In this document: positions 40,403-52,690 of the stretch, in pieces
How the letters are laid out: each line of letters starts with the position of its first letter
Position numbering within the stretch: position 1 is the first letter of the stretch
Assembly: GCF_023053635.1 (NCBI RefSeq)
Contig: NC_086175.1
Coordinates: 23,724,740 to 23,788,739, forward strand
From: Elgaria multicarinata webbii
Taxonomy: Eukaryota > Chordata > Lepidosauria > Squamata > Anguidae
Length of the DNA: 64,000 nucleotides
Direction: 5' to 3'
Position numbers and translations under genes: made by a program
Notes under the pieces: model-generated
The model's database searches: none
Told to the model about the DNA's origin: nothing
The model's input: the letters and a program-made list of their open reading frames with translations, nothing else

Positions 40403-40603
40403 TAAACAATTAAGGCACAATCCTATTCATGTTTAGATGGGAAAAATACTCCTACAACTCTCAGTATGCTGAAGCCATCATTTCCTGTTTCCTAGATAGC
40501 GAAGACAGTCAGTAAAACAACATAACCCCCCCACACAAAAAACACACAACAAAATGTTCAGTTCAAAGGAACTGTTTTCCTCTGATCAAAGTGCCTGCTG
40601 GTT

Positions 40604-41320
40604 TTCCTAATTCATTGCAAAGTTGTTCTATGCCTGCAAGCTTGTCTTGTTCATGGAATAGTATGCATTTTGGTGTTCAATGGTTTTCTCAGATCTCTCT
40701 TTGAAAAGGACTTTTGAAGATGAAAAATATCTACCAAGAAGGCACAAACTATCATATTGTTGAGGGGAAAGGAAAATGATATTTATATGTTAGGTCCCCT
40801 TAATCCCTTGAGACCCAGCCACCAGAGACTTGGTCCTAATCTACACCAAGCAAGATATTGCACTATGAAAGCGGTATATAAAAGGCAGGAGCCACACTAC
40901 TGCTTTATAGCGGTATTGAAGTGCATTGCAGGATCTACACTACTACTTTATAGTGGTACTGAAGTACACTGACAACTGTTGGGACCCATGACACATCTAC
41001 ACCAAGCAGGTATTCCACTATGAAAGTGATATGAAAGCAGTATATAGTATGTGTCAATGGTCCCCAATAGTTGTCAGTGCGCTTCAATACCGCGATAAAG
41101 CAGTAGTGTGGCTCCTGCCTCTTATATACTGCTTTCATACCGTAATATCCTGCTTGGTGAAGATGAGCCCGTGGTGTTAGATTAATTAAAATGAGGTTTC
41201 TAGGTAGGTTGATGCTAGGTAGGTTGATGCAGAGTGGCATCTGAAATACCACTCTGGCTAGCATGGCTGGTGCTCCTGTCAGGGTCCTGGTCGTTCTGTG
41301 GGATGTAGAGATGGCTCAAG
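40604..41320 (+). repeat. direct duplicate, copy 1 (interrupted by MITEs)
   Basis: TTGTTCATGGAATAGTATG, ATCTCTCTTTGAAAAGGAC, TTTGAAGATGAAAAA and, after an insertion at 40835-41170, GAGGTTTC.AGGTAGGTTGATG recur in the same order at 47600-47900. The end runs into a piece of LINE ORF (GCTGGTGCTCCTGTCAGGG). Probably two copies of one LINE-derived unit. Confidence 0.7.
40835..41170. mobile_element. MITE cluster, TACACC family (two or more nested copies)
   Basis: CTACACCAAGCAAGATATTG, ACACTACTACTTTATAGTGG, a second CATCTACACCAAGCAGG, and an inverted end CCTGCTTGGTGAAGATGAGCC. The uninterrupted site is visible in the duplicate at about 47800 (CAGACTTGGTGTTAGAA), which locates the insertion between TTGGT and GTGGT. 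Confidence 0.7.
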
Positions 41321-41351
41321 TGGTTGACATGGCTCCCATGCTGGCTAGGGC

Positions 41352-44260
41352 ATGCTGGGAGTTGTAGTGCCCATGATACCGCCGTCTGCCCATGATACCG
41401 CCATCTCTGCTGCCTTCTCTCTTGGAGGACTCTCTTTCTCTCACACTAGTCGCCCAGAGGGTCGGGGTGGTGGTGTGGGTCTTTTATTATCTAGTTTGTG
41501 CCAGTTCCAGCCTCTTTCCATTCCACCATCACATTGTTTTTCCTCCTTCGAGGTACATGTGGTGAGGCTTTTCGCTCCATTGCGACTGCGGATTGCAGTT
41601 CTGTATTGCCCCCCAGGCTTGTCCTCAAAATTTATCTCTGATTTTGATTCGTGGCTGTCCTTTTTCCTCTCTGATAACTGTCCTACTCTTATTTTGGGTG
41701 ATTTCAATATTCATGTGGATGGCCCTCAAGACGCTGCAGCTCTACGATTTCACTCATTATCTTCCTCTTATGATCTTAAGTTTTGGTCTGATGGACCCAC
41801 ACATTCCCTTGGACACTGTCTGGATCTTACTCTCACTCGGAATTGCTCTGTTTTGGACTTTTCTACTGCTCACTTTCCGTTGTCAGTTTCTTTCAATATT
41901 ACTCATAATCCTCCTCCTTCACGTCCCGCTTCTCGCTCTTGTCGTGACTTGCAATCTATCAATTATGAGGCTTTTTCTCAGTCTCTAGCCTCCTCTCTTC
42001 CTTCTGTCTTTTCGGCTGTCTCCTTGGACTCAGCTGTCTCCTTCTTTAATTCCTCCTTATCTTCAACTCTTGATAATCTTGCTCCATCTACAACTTGGAT
42101 AGTTCGCCCTTCTCAACCCCAACCGTGGCTCACCTCTTTCCTCCGCTACCTTCGCTCTTGTTCCCGGGCAGCTGAACACCTTTGGCGTAGGACCAGGGAC
42201 TGGGCGGACTTTGTCCATTACAAATTTGTACTCTCCTCTTTCTCTTCTGCCATTTCATTGGCCAAATAGCAGTATTACTTAACGTTGATCCAGTCAAATG
42301 CTAGGCATCCTCAGCGGCTCTTTGCGTCCTTCAATTCTCTTCTGAAGCCTAATCCACCATCTCTCCCCGCCTCTCTGTCTGCTAATAACTTTGCCTCTTT
42401 TTTCAATGCTAAAATCCAAACTATTCACTCTGATCTGGCCAGCTCTGCTCCTCTTCCAGTTCCTGTTCCTCATCTGTCAGTTCCTCCTGCAAATTTCTCT
42501 GCGTTTCCTTCGGTCTCAGCTGACAAACTGTCTACAGTACTGCGCTCTTCGAAGCCTTCCACTTGTTCTCGTGATCCGATTCCTTCTCGCGTCTTTATTA
42601 ATCTTATCCCTGCTATCCTCCCTTCCTTGCTTCATATTATTAATTTTTCTCTGTCCTCTGGTTCATTTCCTTCTGCTTTTAAACACGCTACAGTCTCTCC
42701 TATTCTCAAGAAACCTACTCTTGATAGGCTATCTCTGTCTAACTACCGACCTGTCTCTTTGTTGCCATTTGTTTCAAAGATCCTGGAGCGTGTGGTCTAC
42801 TCTTGTTTTCTTGATTTTCTTTCTAGTAACTCTGTTCTGGATCCTTTTCAATTTGGATTCCGTCCTTTGCATTCCACTGAAACAGCCCTTACTAAGATTA
42901 CCAATGATCTTCTTACTGCCAAGTCTAAAGGCCATTATTCCGTTCTTATTCTCCTTGATCTAACTGCAGCCTTTGACACGGTTGATCATGATCTTCGTTT
43001 AGATTCCCTTCATGACCTTGGATTTTGTGGCTCTGTCTATAACTGGTTTGCCTCCTATCTAGCGGGCCGCTCTTTCAGCGTGTTGGCTAATGGCAGCTCG
43101 TCTTCTTCTTTTCCCCTTTCAGTAGGGGTTCCGCAAGGCTCAGTGCTTGGTCCGTTGTTGTTTTCTTTATACATGTTGCCCTTGGGTAATCTTATTCAAT
43201 CTCATGGCCTCCAATATCATCTGTATGCCGATGATACACAATTATATCTTTCATCTCCGGATCTTTCTCCTGATGTTCACGATCGTATCTCGGCACGTCT
43301 TTCAGATATCTCGGCTTGGTTGCTTCATCGTCGTTTGAAACTTAATATGGCAAAGACTGAATTGCTTGTTTTTCCTCCTAAACCTTCTCCTCATCTCTCA
43401 TTCTCTCTTACTGTCAATGATGTTACACTTACTCCAGTCAAGGAAGCTCGTAGTCTTGGCTTTATATTTGATTCCTCGCTCTCCTTTATTCCTCATATTG
43501 AGGCAGTAGCTAAATCCTGTCGTTTTTTCCTGTATAATATTGCCAGGATTCAATCATTTTTGTCTGTCTCTTCTGCCAAGACTCTTGTTCATGCATTGGT
43601 TATTTCTCGGTTGGACTACTGCAACCTTCTTCTCACTGGCCTTCCTTCTTCTCACTTCAGTCCATTGGTTTCTGTTCACCACTCTGCTGCTAAGATCATC
43701 TTCTTGGCTCGCCGCTCTGACCATGTAACTCCACTTCTGAAATCTCTTCATTGGCTTCCAATTCACTTCAGAATCCAATATAAACTTCTCCTGTTGACCT
43801 ACAAAGCTTTTCACTGTCTAGCTCCTTCCTATCTCTCCTCTCTCATCTCACACTATTGCTCCGCTCGTGCTCTTCGCTCCTCTGATGCCATGTTTCTCGC
43901 CTGCCCAAGAGTCTCTACTTCCCTTGCTCGGCTTCGTCCATTTTCTTCTGCTGCCCCTTATACCTGGAACGCTCTTCCAGAACATTTGAGAACTACAAGT
44001 TCAACCACAGCTTTTAAAGCTCAGCTAAAAACTTTTCTTTTTCCTAAAGCTTTTAAAACTTGATTTTGTTCTGACTTTATACTGTTAGTTTTACCCTACC
44101 CAGTGCCTGTTTACCCTACCCTGTGCCTGTTTGCATTCTCTTCCCCTCCTTATTGTTTTATTATGATTTTATTAGAATGTAAGCCTATGCGGCAGGGTCT
44201 TGCTATTTACTGTTTTACTCTGTACAGCACCATGTACATTGATGGTGCTATATAAATAAA

Positions 44261-44275
<15 letters not shown>
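41352..44275 (+). mobile_element. L2-like LINE (CR1/L2 clade), long 5'-truncated copy
   Basis: One reading frame runs 41352-44063 with a single in-frame TAG at 42267-42269. The first part (305 codons) is the end of an apurinic-type endonuclease: LILGDFNIH near residues 113-121, and STAHFPLSVSF where the family usually has SDH, so the catalytic Asp is replaced. The second part (592 codons) is a reverse transcriptase: [43 protein letters not shown], and YADDTQLY at 43224. The C-terminus has [21 protein letters not shown]. The 3' end is TGATGGTGCTATATAAATAAAT plus (AAAT)n/(AAT)n to 44303. Its long frame makes it the youngest-looking LINE in the window. An ORF1 was not found. Confidence 0.9.
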
Positions 44276-44291
<16 letters not shown>

Positions 44292-44303
44292 TAATAATAA
44301 TAG
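44250..44303. repeat. (AAAT)n/(AAT)n tail
   Basis: Simple-repeat tail of the L2-like LINE. Confidence 0.9.
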
Positions 44304-44574
44304 TGCTTCCCCCACCCCAGCCCAGTTTCTAAGCATGCATAGGATTGTGGCATTAGCCTCTCTCCCCATCTCTTTTACAATGACCCACTGCTGATTTATG
44401 GAGCTGGGAGGGTACTTTTTATGCGCCTCCTAGTTGTGTCTCATTGGCTGACTCTTTTTTTCTTTCTTAATAAGCAATGCTCACGGGGAATAAGTGCTCT
44501 TGATAAGTGCTTATAATTATATAGAATTATAAACAAACCTCAGTGGCAAAACCCGTTATTGTTATGTCACGTTT

Positions 44575-44629
<55 letters not shown>

Positions 44630-45409
44630 GTGTTATGCCATTAGCCAGACTCTAGAGAGATGAAAGAGCACCAATCTCATGTCTTGTGGCAATATGAACT
44701 TATTTTATTTTCTATTGGTTAGCCAACCAATATATGCCAATTGCTTATTTTTTCCTGCAAAAAAATAAAACAAAAAATCCTACTTTTCATTCTTTGCTAT
44801 TTGTATATTTGCCATCAGCAGTGATAGTAATGGATGTAGCAAATGCAGGATGAAATGTGATCCATCCCTTGTCCTATATCCAGGAATCTTCTATAATGTT
44901 AAGAACGTGTGTAATGATGTCTGGGGGGCGGGGGGGAATCAGACTGGAACTACGCGGATTTTTCCTATGCAGAGATTTCACGGTTCATTTGGAAAGCATC
45001 TCAAAAAGGGAAAGGGAGTAAACCCGTGCAGGATACAATTTTGGAAAGGAGAATAAGGGCCCCGGGGGCGTGGGGTGCACGAGATAGTTCTATATTACTT
45101 TATCTAGTTTTTAAATTTTATTATTGTGGTATATTAAGTTGATGTAATGTGATTATTGTATGTATAATAAAATTCAAATAAAAACTATTAAATAATAAAA
45201 AAGGAAAGCATCTCACAGCCACTGCCGATTTAGTTAATACGAGTAGAATCTGCAGATAATTTAATAAGCGTTGAGGGGCTGCTCCAGAGAAAACCAATTT
45301 CAAGTTTACTATGGGATCTGTTCAAGACCAAAACCACAAAACAAATCAAGAGAAAAATAAAATTGGAAAGTCCTTTTTCTAGACTGTCGTTTAAAGCTGC
45401 AGACCAGCT
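44304..45409. other. intergenic stretch upstream of tRNA-Phe
   Basis: No gene is seen. At 45110-45210 an AT-rich segment with AATAAAATTCAAATAAAAAC and an A-rich end could be a LINE or processed-transcript tail. Otherwise unrecognised. Confidence 0.4.
44576..44629. repeat. (AAT)n microsatellite
   Basis: About 18 AAT units, not attached to a recognised LINE end. Confidence 0.95.
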
Positions 45410-45482
45410 GCCGAAATAGCTCAGTTGGGAGAGCGTTAGACTGAAGATCTAAAGGTCCCTGGTTCGATCCCGGGTTTCGGCA
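45410..45482 (+). tRNA. tRNA-Phe (GAA)
   Basis: A 73-nt cloverleaf with every stem paired: acceptor GCCGAAA with TTTCGGC, D arm GCTC/GAGC, anticodon stem TTAGA/TCTAA with loop CTGAAGA (anticodon GAA, phenylalanine), T arm CCTGG/CCGGG with loop TTCGATC, and discriminator A. Internal A and B boxes (TAGCTCAGTTGG and GGTTCGATCCC) are intact. A T4 run at 45490-45493 can serve as Pol III terminator. The CCA end is not encoded, as expected. The sequence agrees at every position with the vertebrate consensus I recall. From memory a tRNA-Phe-GAA gene also lies between DCT and TGDS on human chromosome 13, so this is probably the syntenic orthologue rather than a SINE-derived copy. Confidence 0.98.
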
Positions 45483-46344
45483 GGTTGCATTTTCCTTGCA
45501 GAAAGGAAAACGTTTTTGTCCCCCTTCCTAAACTATTTTCTATATATTCTGCATTTAAGCCTTGGTAGTTGCTCCTTCCTGCACGTTGATAAGACCATAG
45601 ACAAAAGTAATCAACCTTACAAAACACAGCATGATAAAGGGTTTAACTTTTAAATGCGAGATGGGGCGGAGAATACAAAATAAAAGTGGAGAAAAACACA
45701 GAACTACACACATTCTCACGATTTCTCAGGACTCCAGTAGGTTTCAAGTTCCTTTGCCACACTTTCTAGTATCCTATTTAATTTAAAGCTGCGGACGCAT
45801 GGTTTTTTGTTGTTGTTGTTGTTTTAGTCGAACTCCAATCGACTTTGCCCCGTGAATGTAGATTTGAACCATGGCCCTTTACAGATGCTGGTGATTTTTA
45901 CACGCAGATACCCCCAAATCTTCCCTCCAATCGTAGCTGAACTGCCAGCAACGAGCTTCCTCCCACCGCGTTAAAGTATAAAATGCATTTGATTTTAATC
46001 AAATTGACTTTGATTTTAATTATGCAAAACAGAAGAAGCCCTTACAATGCTGAGTTGCCCCAGTGGGAAGTTGATCAGGAGTCCAGGAGTCTCTCTCCCC
46101 GCCGTCCCTGGGCGCTAACAGCTTGGTTGCTACAATTAGCGACTAACACAGGTAGCTGTTTGGAATACATCTACGAAGGAATTTCCACCTAGATCAACAT
46201 TTGCTGGTATCATGATTACCTCCTCCATCATCTCCCTTGCATACTTTGGGGGTGTTATGATATCGGATCTTCTCATCTGGCTCACAGGGATTCAATTCAT
46301 GGGCTGTTGTTGGGGTATTGGAGGGTTGTTTCCAAATCCAACAA

Positions 46345-47040
46345 GCCATGCATCATCATCATCATCATCAGTATCCCACCTTTCCCCCAATACTGGGGCT
46401 CAAGGCAGCTTTACAAAACTAAAACATATACAATTTAAACATACAAATAGTAATATACAAAAGTTAAAAACATAATTAAATCATCTATACCTTTAAAAGA
46501 TTAAAAGGCAAATGGCAAATAAAAAGTCCAACGTCTTAACAAAGGTCCAGACTATTCCCAAAGGCCTGCGGGAACAAGAAAGTTTTTGCCTGCCTCAGGA
46601 AGTATAGCAAGGAGGGAGCCAGTCTAGCCTCCCTGGGAAGGGAGTTCCAGAGCCTTGGAGCAGCCACCAAGAAGGCCCTCTTCTGCTTTCCCACCGGGCG
46701 TGCCTGCGGAACCAAGAGAAGGGCCTCCCCTAAAGATCTCAGGGCATGAACAGGCTCATAAGGGAGAATATGGTCTTTCAGACAACCTGGACCCGAGCCG
46801 TATAGGGTCTTTTTAGGTCATAAGCACCACTTTGAATTGTGCCTGGAAACAGATTGGAAGCCAGTGGAGCTGTTGTAACAAGGGAGGTGTATGCGCCCAC
46901 GGCTTGTTTAATCCACTGTGAACGGGAGAACCAGCACACACACACATGGATCGATGCAACTGCCTGCATTTTTGGACTCTCCTTGCGGTCATGGCTACGG
47001 AAGCTGTCATAAAGCGCATCTGTTTATCAAAATTGACCAC
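46345..47040 (-). mobile_element. LINE family B copy (C-terminal part and 3' end)
   Basis: The antisense 3' end is ATCCCACCTTTCCCCCAATACTGG...CAAGGCAGC, next to a (CAT)n patch at 46349-46370. Minus-strand translation gives PLLQQLHWLPICFQAQFKVV then further C-terminal pieces. Frames are broken. Confidence 0.8.
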
Positions 47041-47084
47041 TACACCACTGGTAACAGCAGTTTGATAATGTAACTAACTACCTA

Positions 47085-47262
47085 GGTCTGAGGGGAATGG
47101 TGGATTCTCCCTTGCTGGAGATCTTCCAAAAGGGGATGGACAGACATGTGTTTAGGAGGCTCTCTAGTTCTGGATCTCCTGCGTTGAACAGATGACTAGA
47201 TTAGATAGCTCCTACAAAGTCCCCCCACCCCAACTCTGTGATTCTACACAGTCCCGAGATGT
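47085..47262 (+). mobile_element. CR1 LINE 3' end (old)
   Basis: GGAGATCTTCCAAAAGGGGATGG, GACTAGATTAGATAGCTCCTAC and AACTCTGTGATTCTACACAG correspond to the plus-oriented CR1 terminus (GGACTAGATGG ... AACTCTATGATTCTATGAT). Diverged. Confidence 0.6.
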
Positions 47263-47599
47263 GGTGCATTTTGCTTTTTTCCTGCTTTATCTGTACAAGG
47301 CAATCAAACACTGCCATTGTACTATGTGAAGAAATATGTCAAGGGATTCAAATGACTTGCGGACAGCAGTGCTCTTCTGCTTCCTAATGTGCAACTCTTA
47401 AAGATGTGGTTTAATGTACGGATACAAAACACTTTTATGGGGGGCATGTGATTATTTCATGATCTAATATAGGCACATACCCGGGGCTAATGAGTACACT
47501 GTGTGACTTAGGAAGTTGACTTCCCATTTAGGATGAATCGACAGCAGTCTTGTTAATAATTTGTCCTATTTCCTAGAAGTGAAGTCACTAAAACCCTCA

Positions 47600-47900
47600 T
47601 TGCTGGGTTGTCTTGTTCATGGAATAGTATGTAATTTGGTGTTTAACTTTTTTTCTCTCCAGATCTCTCTTTGAAAAGGACCTTTGAAGATGAAAAACAT
47701 CCTCCAAGCAGCACAAACAACTATATTTGGGAGGGGAAAAGAAAAGGATATTTATATGTCAGTTCCATGTAATCCCTTGAGTAGCCAAATAGCCACCACA
47801 GACTTGGTGTTAGAATGACTAGAGAGGAGGTTTCCAGGTAGGTTGATGGCATCTGAGTACCGATGGGACCACTCCGGCTGTCAGGGCCCTGGTCGCTCTG
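47600..47900 (+). repeat. direct duplicate, copy 2 (uninterrupted)
   Basis: Same order of blocks as 40604-40834 plus 41171-41320, ending in CTGTCAGGGCCCTGGTCGCTCTGTGAGG, which resembles family A LINE coding sequence at 50410-50450. It provides the empty site for the MITE cluster in copy 1. Confidence 0.7.
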
Positions 47901-48186
47901 TGAGGTGTGGAGAGGACTCAGCTGGTTGAGTCTGGAAGGAAAAAACACCCACCACCTGTCACTCAATGGATGGAAGATCTTACTGCTCTTGTCATGTTGG
48001 AGTGTATCTCCTACAACTGCCAGTCATATGGATGCTTATTTAGATAGATGGACTGCTTATATTAACATATATATTTCAAATGGAATTGTTAATCCTTTCC
48101 CCTTTTTCCTTTCCTCTTTCCCCCCCTTTTACCTTTATCAAGGGAGATGATAATGATTACTGCATATTGATATATTTCATGGTATG

Positions 48187-48510
48187 AGGCTGCAGTGGGA
48201 CGGGATCATGAGAGAGGGAAGAGGCCATGGGGGCTCAGCGGGTCCCCAGTGCTTCTGGTGGTGACCTGTCTTGGGCTGGGCCTATTGGGCAAGGTGCTCG
48301 AACAGGCGGTTCCAGTGAAATTCTGTATACTTTTGAATGAAACTTATTATCTGGACCCGTTTCAATACGCTTTCAGGCCCAGTTTAGTTGCCGTCATGGA
48401 TGACCTATGCCAGGAGAAGGACAAGAGGACTACATTGCTGTCAGTTCTCCTGGACCTCTTGGTAGCTTTTCATATCATGGTATCCTTCACAGGCTGCCTG
48501 GGTTGGATCT
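48187..48510 (+). mobile_element. LINE family A reverse transcriptase fragment
   Basis: Translation gives GLLGKVLEQAV, LNETYYLDPFQYAFRPSL, VAVMDDLCQEKDKRTT and LLSVLLDLLVAF, parallel to the 51.2-kb copy (LDPFQSGFRPGFGTETALVALWDDLCQERDRG). A short internal deletion removes the GTETAL region. Confidence 0.8.
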
Positions 48511-48899
48511 ACTGAAAGGGCAGCATGGTGCTTCCTTTACAGCCTCCATGATGCGATCTTCCATCTCTGTTTGAGGTTCCTCAGGGAGGGAAGGTTTAAC
48601 ACTGGCCAGTGTCTCATCTGGTGAGAAAGGTTGTGGTTCTTCCACTGCTCTGGGATACTGAAGGGGTGCTCCAGTGCTCGGATCCATCTCTTTTCTCTTC
48701 CTCTGTAAATTCTGTAGCAAACATCCCTGCAGCTCTTAAGACTTCTGCTTCTCCATAGCGGCTTGATTTTTGCAGAAAAGTTTGCCTGCATAGTCATCGC
48801 AATTCAGTTTCAAACAATCTCTCTTTTTTTCTTGAACTTCCACCCTCCTCTTCTCCAGAGAATATTGTCATTCCTTTTCTCTGTCTTCATAATATCTTT

Positions 48900-49056
48900 T
48901 CTCTCTTAATGTTTCTTTTAAAAATGTACTTTTAATGTGTTTGTATTCTGTTTTTATTCTATTTTATTTTGTCCGCTGCTCTGAAATTCTGAACGGGGAG
49001 CAATATAGAAGTCTTGTAAAATAAAATAAAATAAAATAAATAAATAAAATAACAAT
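48900..49056 (+). mobile_element. LINE 3' end with (AAATA)n tail
   Basis: TTTTGTCCGCTGCTCTGAAATTC ... GGGGAGCAATATAGAAGTC then AAATAAAATAAAATAAAATAA. A different 3' end from families A and B. Confidence 0.6.
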
Positions 49057-50219
49057 GCAGTCAGAAGTTGAGAAAGAGTAAGTTGCTTTTAAAAATAAAA
49101 ATGAAATATCAAATTAGCGCACTAAAACTTACTTATCAGAATCCTAAGAGTAACTCACCAAACCAGCTTACAGGGGTGGGTGGTGGTGGTGGGGTGGGGT
49201 GGAATGAAGCCCACAGCTGACACTCCCTGGCATAGCTAGGCTAATGTTGTCTCTTTGCGATCCACATGTAGACAAATGGAGCTTCCTTAGCAGACACAAA
49301 CAAATATTCCTGGGAGGCTGGGCAGCAACCAGGGAGGGAAATTCAAACTGACCAATCAATAACCTGGGAGGACCTGGTCACGCATGCACCAGGTGATTTC
49401 TGCCCTATTTCTTTTATCAACTCAGGTTATGGGAAAGGTGAAGCTGGAGTGACTGTCTGGAATGTATAGAAATGTAATTGTGGGAGTTTATCACAGTCTG
49501 GTCATGGTGTTCGTTCAGAGGCGTTTTGAAAAAGGGAAGGTGGAGGAAGGTTTGGTTCATCACAAATATTCTCTGGGGTTGTTTGAAAGTTTTGTTATAC
49601 AGTACTTCTTTTATTTCACGCTGCTGGAGTTTTCAAACTGCATTTTGTTTTCTTTTTTGGTTTTATGGTAAACTTCTATTTTAATGTTACATTCCTGTAA
49701 GCTGTCCAGATAACTCCGGATATCTGGATATAACTCTGTTATATGGGTATCATATAAATATTGTTAATAAATAAATAAATGCATATGTAACTAAAGTCAC
49801 ACAAGGAAAGCTTTAGTGGGGCACTGCTTGTGAAAAGGGCAAAACAAGAACAAAATGGATTTGCCAGGGATACTTACTAAAAAAAAACCAAAAGAGTTGG
49901 CACATACATCACATTCCAAACTACTCCACGGATTATTGCAAGCATACAATGGGCAACTTTGCACGTCACACTAAGCCACCCTGTGAATGGGTTAGCCAGC
50001 TCACTAACTCAACAGACGATCGGGCAATGTGTGGTTGCTATGGCTTGTTTCCTTTCTCAATCCCCCCCACCCCCCCGCTGCCAACTCCCAGTTTATATCC
50101 CAGGCACTTTTGCTGCAACATTCCTCATCGTCTCGGTCCCTACATCAGCACCCTTTCTGCTATTGGTCTGCTGGGGGTGCCAGCTCCAAAGGCACCTCCC
50201 CCACATCAGATCATTAAAT
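49057..50219. other. intergenic stretch
   Basis: Holds a possible LINE tail at 49690-49785 (GGATATCTGGATATAAC ... ATAAATATTGTTAATAAATAAAT). No gene; the open frames around 49950-50290 have no recognisable domain. Confidence 0.45.
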
Positions 50220-52690
50220 AGAATTGATCTGGAAGTGGGGGAACTAACATCTACCCCCTTGTCATGGTCGGATCAGGATTCCTATTGAGGTTTAGACTCT
50301 TGGCGGCCTTTCCCCTTTGCAAGGGTGGGGGGCCTATTAAAATGGTCTGCCCCGGAGGCTCATGGACTCCGATAGATTCCAGAGGGCTCTGGGGGATTTT
50401 CCTGTTGATATGGCCGGTGCTCCTGTCGAAGCCCAGGTCGCTCTGTGGAATGCAGAGATGACTCGGGCGGTTGACACGATCGCGCCCAAGCGTCCTCTCC
50501 CTCTGAGCAGAGCCCGGTCAGCTCCTTGGTATACACCTGAGCTAAGGGCAATGAAGCAAGAGGGGAGACGGCTAGAACGCAGGTGGAGGAAAACTCGTGC
50601 TGGGTCTGATCGAACACGGGTTAGAGCTCACTATCGAGCCTACTCTGTGGCGGTGAGGGTGGCAAAGAGGCAGTTCTTTTCCACCAGCATTGCGTCTTCT
50701 CAGTGTCGTCCGGCGGAGCTTTTCCGAGTGGTTCGTGGCCTGTTACACTCTGGGCCAGGGCGTGAGATAGTTGAACCCTCGGTAGCACGCTGTGATGAGT
50801 TTGCACAGCACTTTGAAGATAAAGTTGCTCAGATTTGTCATGAATTGGACACCACACTCCACTAGTAGAGGCATTCAGAGCGCTGTCCAGTTCAGTTTTA
50901 TTGGATGAGTTTCAGTTATTGAGGCCTGAGGATGTGGACAAGGTGCTTGGCCAAGTCCGGTCGACCACCTGTGTGCTTGACTCTTGCCCTTCATGGCTCA
51001 TTACATCAAATAAGGAGGGGATCGCCGGCTGGGTCCAGGAGGTTGTAAATGCCTCCTTGAGAGAGGGAGTGGTGCTGGCCTCTTTAAAAGAGGCGGTAAT
51101 TAGACCACTCCTGAAGAAGCCTAATCTGGACCCGGAGGATGTTAACAACTACAGGCCGGTGGCTAATATCCCTTTCCTGGGCAAGGTGCTTGAGCAGGTG
51201 GTTGCAGGACAACTTGAATGAAACGGATTATCTAGATCCATTTCAATCGGGTTTCAGGCCTGGTTTTGGAACTGAAACTGCCTTGGTCGCCCTGTGGGAT
51301 GACCTCTGCCAGGAGAGAGACAGGGGGAGTGCAACCCTGTTGGTTCTCCTGGACCTCTCAGCGGCCTTCAATACCATCGACCATGGTATCCTTCTGGATA
51401 GGTTGTCTGAGCTGGGAGTTGGAGGTACTGCATTGCAGTGGTTCCACTCCTACTTGGATGGCCGATTCCAGAAGGTGGTGCTGGGGAATTATTGCTCTGT
51501 GCCATGGCTCCTAAGCCATGGGATTCCACAGGGCTCTATCTTTCCCCCTATGCTGTTTAACATATACATGAAGCTGCTGGGGGAGGTTATCCGGAGATAT
51601 GGACTGAGGAGTCATCAATATGTGGATGATACCCAGCTCTACCTTTCCTTTTCATCAAACCCAGGTGAGGCAGTGACTGTTCTGAACCAGTGCCTGGGCA
51701 CAGTAATGGACTGGATGAGGGCTAACAAACTGAGACTTAATCTAGACAAGACGGAGGTACTGTTAGCGGGTGGTTCATCTGTCCGGCGAGGTGATGTTTG
51801 CCCTGTCCTGGACGGGGTTGCACTCTCTCTAAGGGATCGGGTCCGTAGTTTGAGGGTGCTCTTGGATCCAGAACTGTCACTTGAGGCACAGGTGAACTCA
51901 GTGGCAAAGAGCACCTTTTATCAGCTTAGGTTGATATACCAACTACACCCTTATCTGGACAGAGATAGCCTAGCTACAGTTATCCATGCTCTGATAACCT
52001 CTCATTTGGATTACTGCAATGCGTTATACGTGGGGCTGCCTTTGAAAACGGTCCGGAAGCTTCAGCTGGTACAAAACAGGGCAGCCTGTTTACTAACAGG
52101 GACTGGCCGGCGATATCACATTATGCCAGTCCTTTTACAACTTCATTGGCTGCCAGTCCAGGTCCGGGCCCGATTCAAAGTGCTGATATTGACATTTAAA
52201 GCCCTAAACGGTTTGGGGCCAGGTTATTTAAAGGAACGCCTCCTCCCATATGTACCTGCCCAGACCTTAAGATCATCTACAGGGGCCCTTCTCCATGAGC
52301 CCCTGCCAAAGGAAGTGAGGCAGGTGGCAACCAGGAGGAGGGCTTTCTCCGCTGTGGCACCCCGGTTGTGGAATGAGCTCCCCAGAGAGGTCTGCCTGGC
52401 ATCTACACTGTACTCCTTTTGTTGCCAGCTGAAGACCTTTTTATTCTCACAGTATTTTAACACTTAATTTTAACTTAAATTAAATTTTTACTGTTCTAAC
52501 TCTGTATTTTAATCTTATATCAATTTTGCTGCGTGGTTTTATCCTGGTTGTACTTTTTATACTGTATTTTGTAATTGTGCTTTTAACCTGTTGGTTGTTT
52601 TATGATGGTTTTAATTTTTGTGAACCGCCCAGAGAGCTTCGGCTATTGGGCGGTATAGAAATGTAATAAATAAATAAATAAATAAATAAA
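50220..52690 (+). mobile_element. LINE family A (CR1/L2 clade), long 5'-truncated copy
   Basis: Three blocks of one ORF in different frames: 50362-50865 (linker after the endonuclease; PKRPLPLSRARSAPWYTPEL), 50901-51221 (reverse transcriptase start; NYRPVANIPFLGKVLEQVV) and 51139-52467 (442 codons). The last block has LDPFQSGFRPGFGTETALVA, LLDLSAAFNTIDHG, GIPQGSIFPPMLF, the active site as YVDD at 51619-51630, and the C-terminal HWLPVQVRARFKVLILTFKA. At least two frameshifts separate the blocks. The 3' end is GAACCGCCCAGAGAGCTTCGG ... GGGCGGTATAGAAATG, then (AATA)n. YVDD replaces the usual YADD. Reference copy for the family A fragments here. Confidence 0.9.

Noticed and set aside
46349-46370. 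CRISPR-like array from regular short repeats
   Set aside because: This and the other regular tracts are simple microsatellites without spacers.
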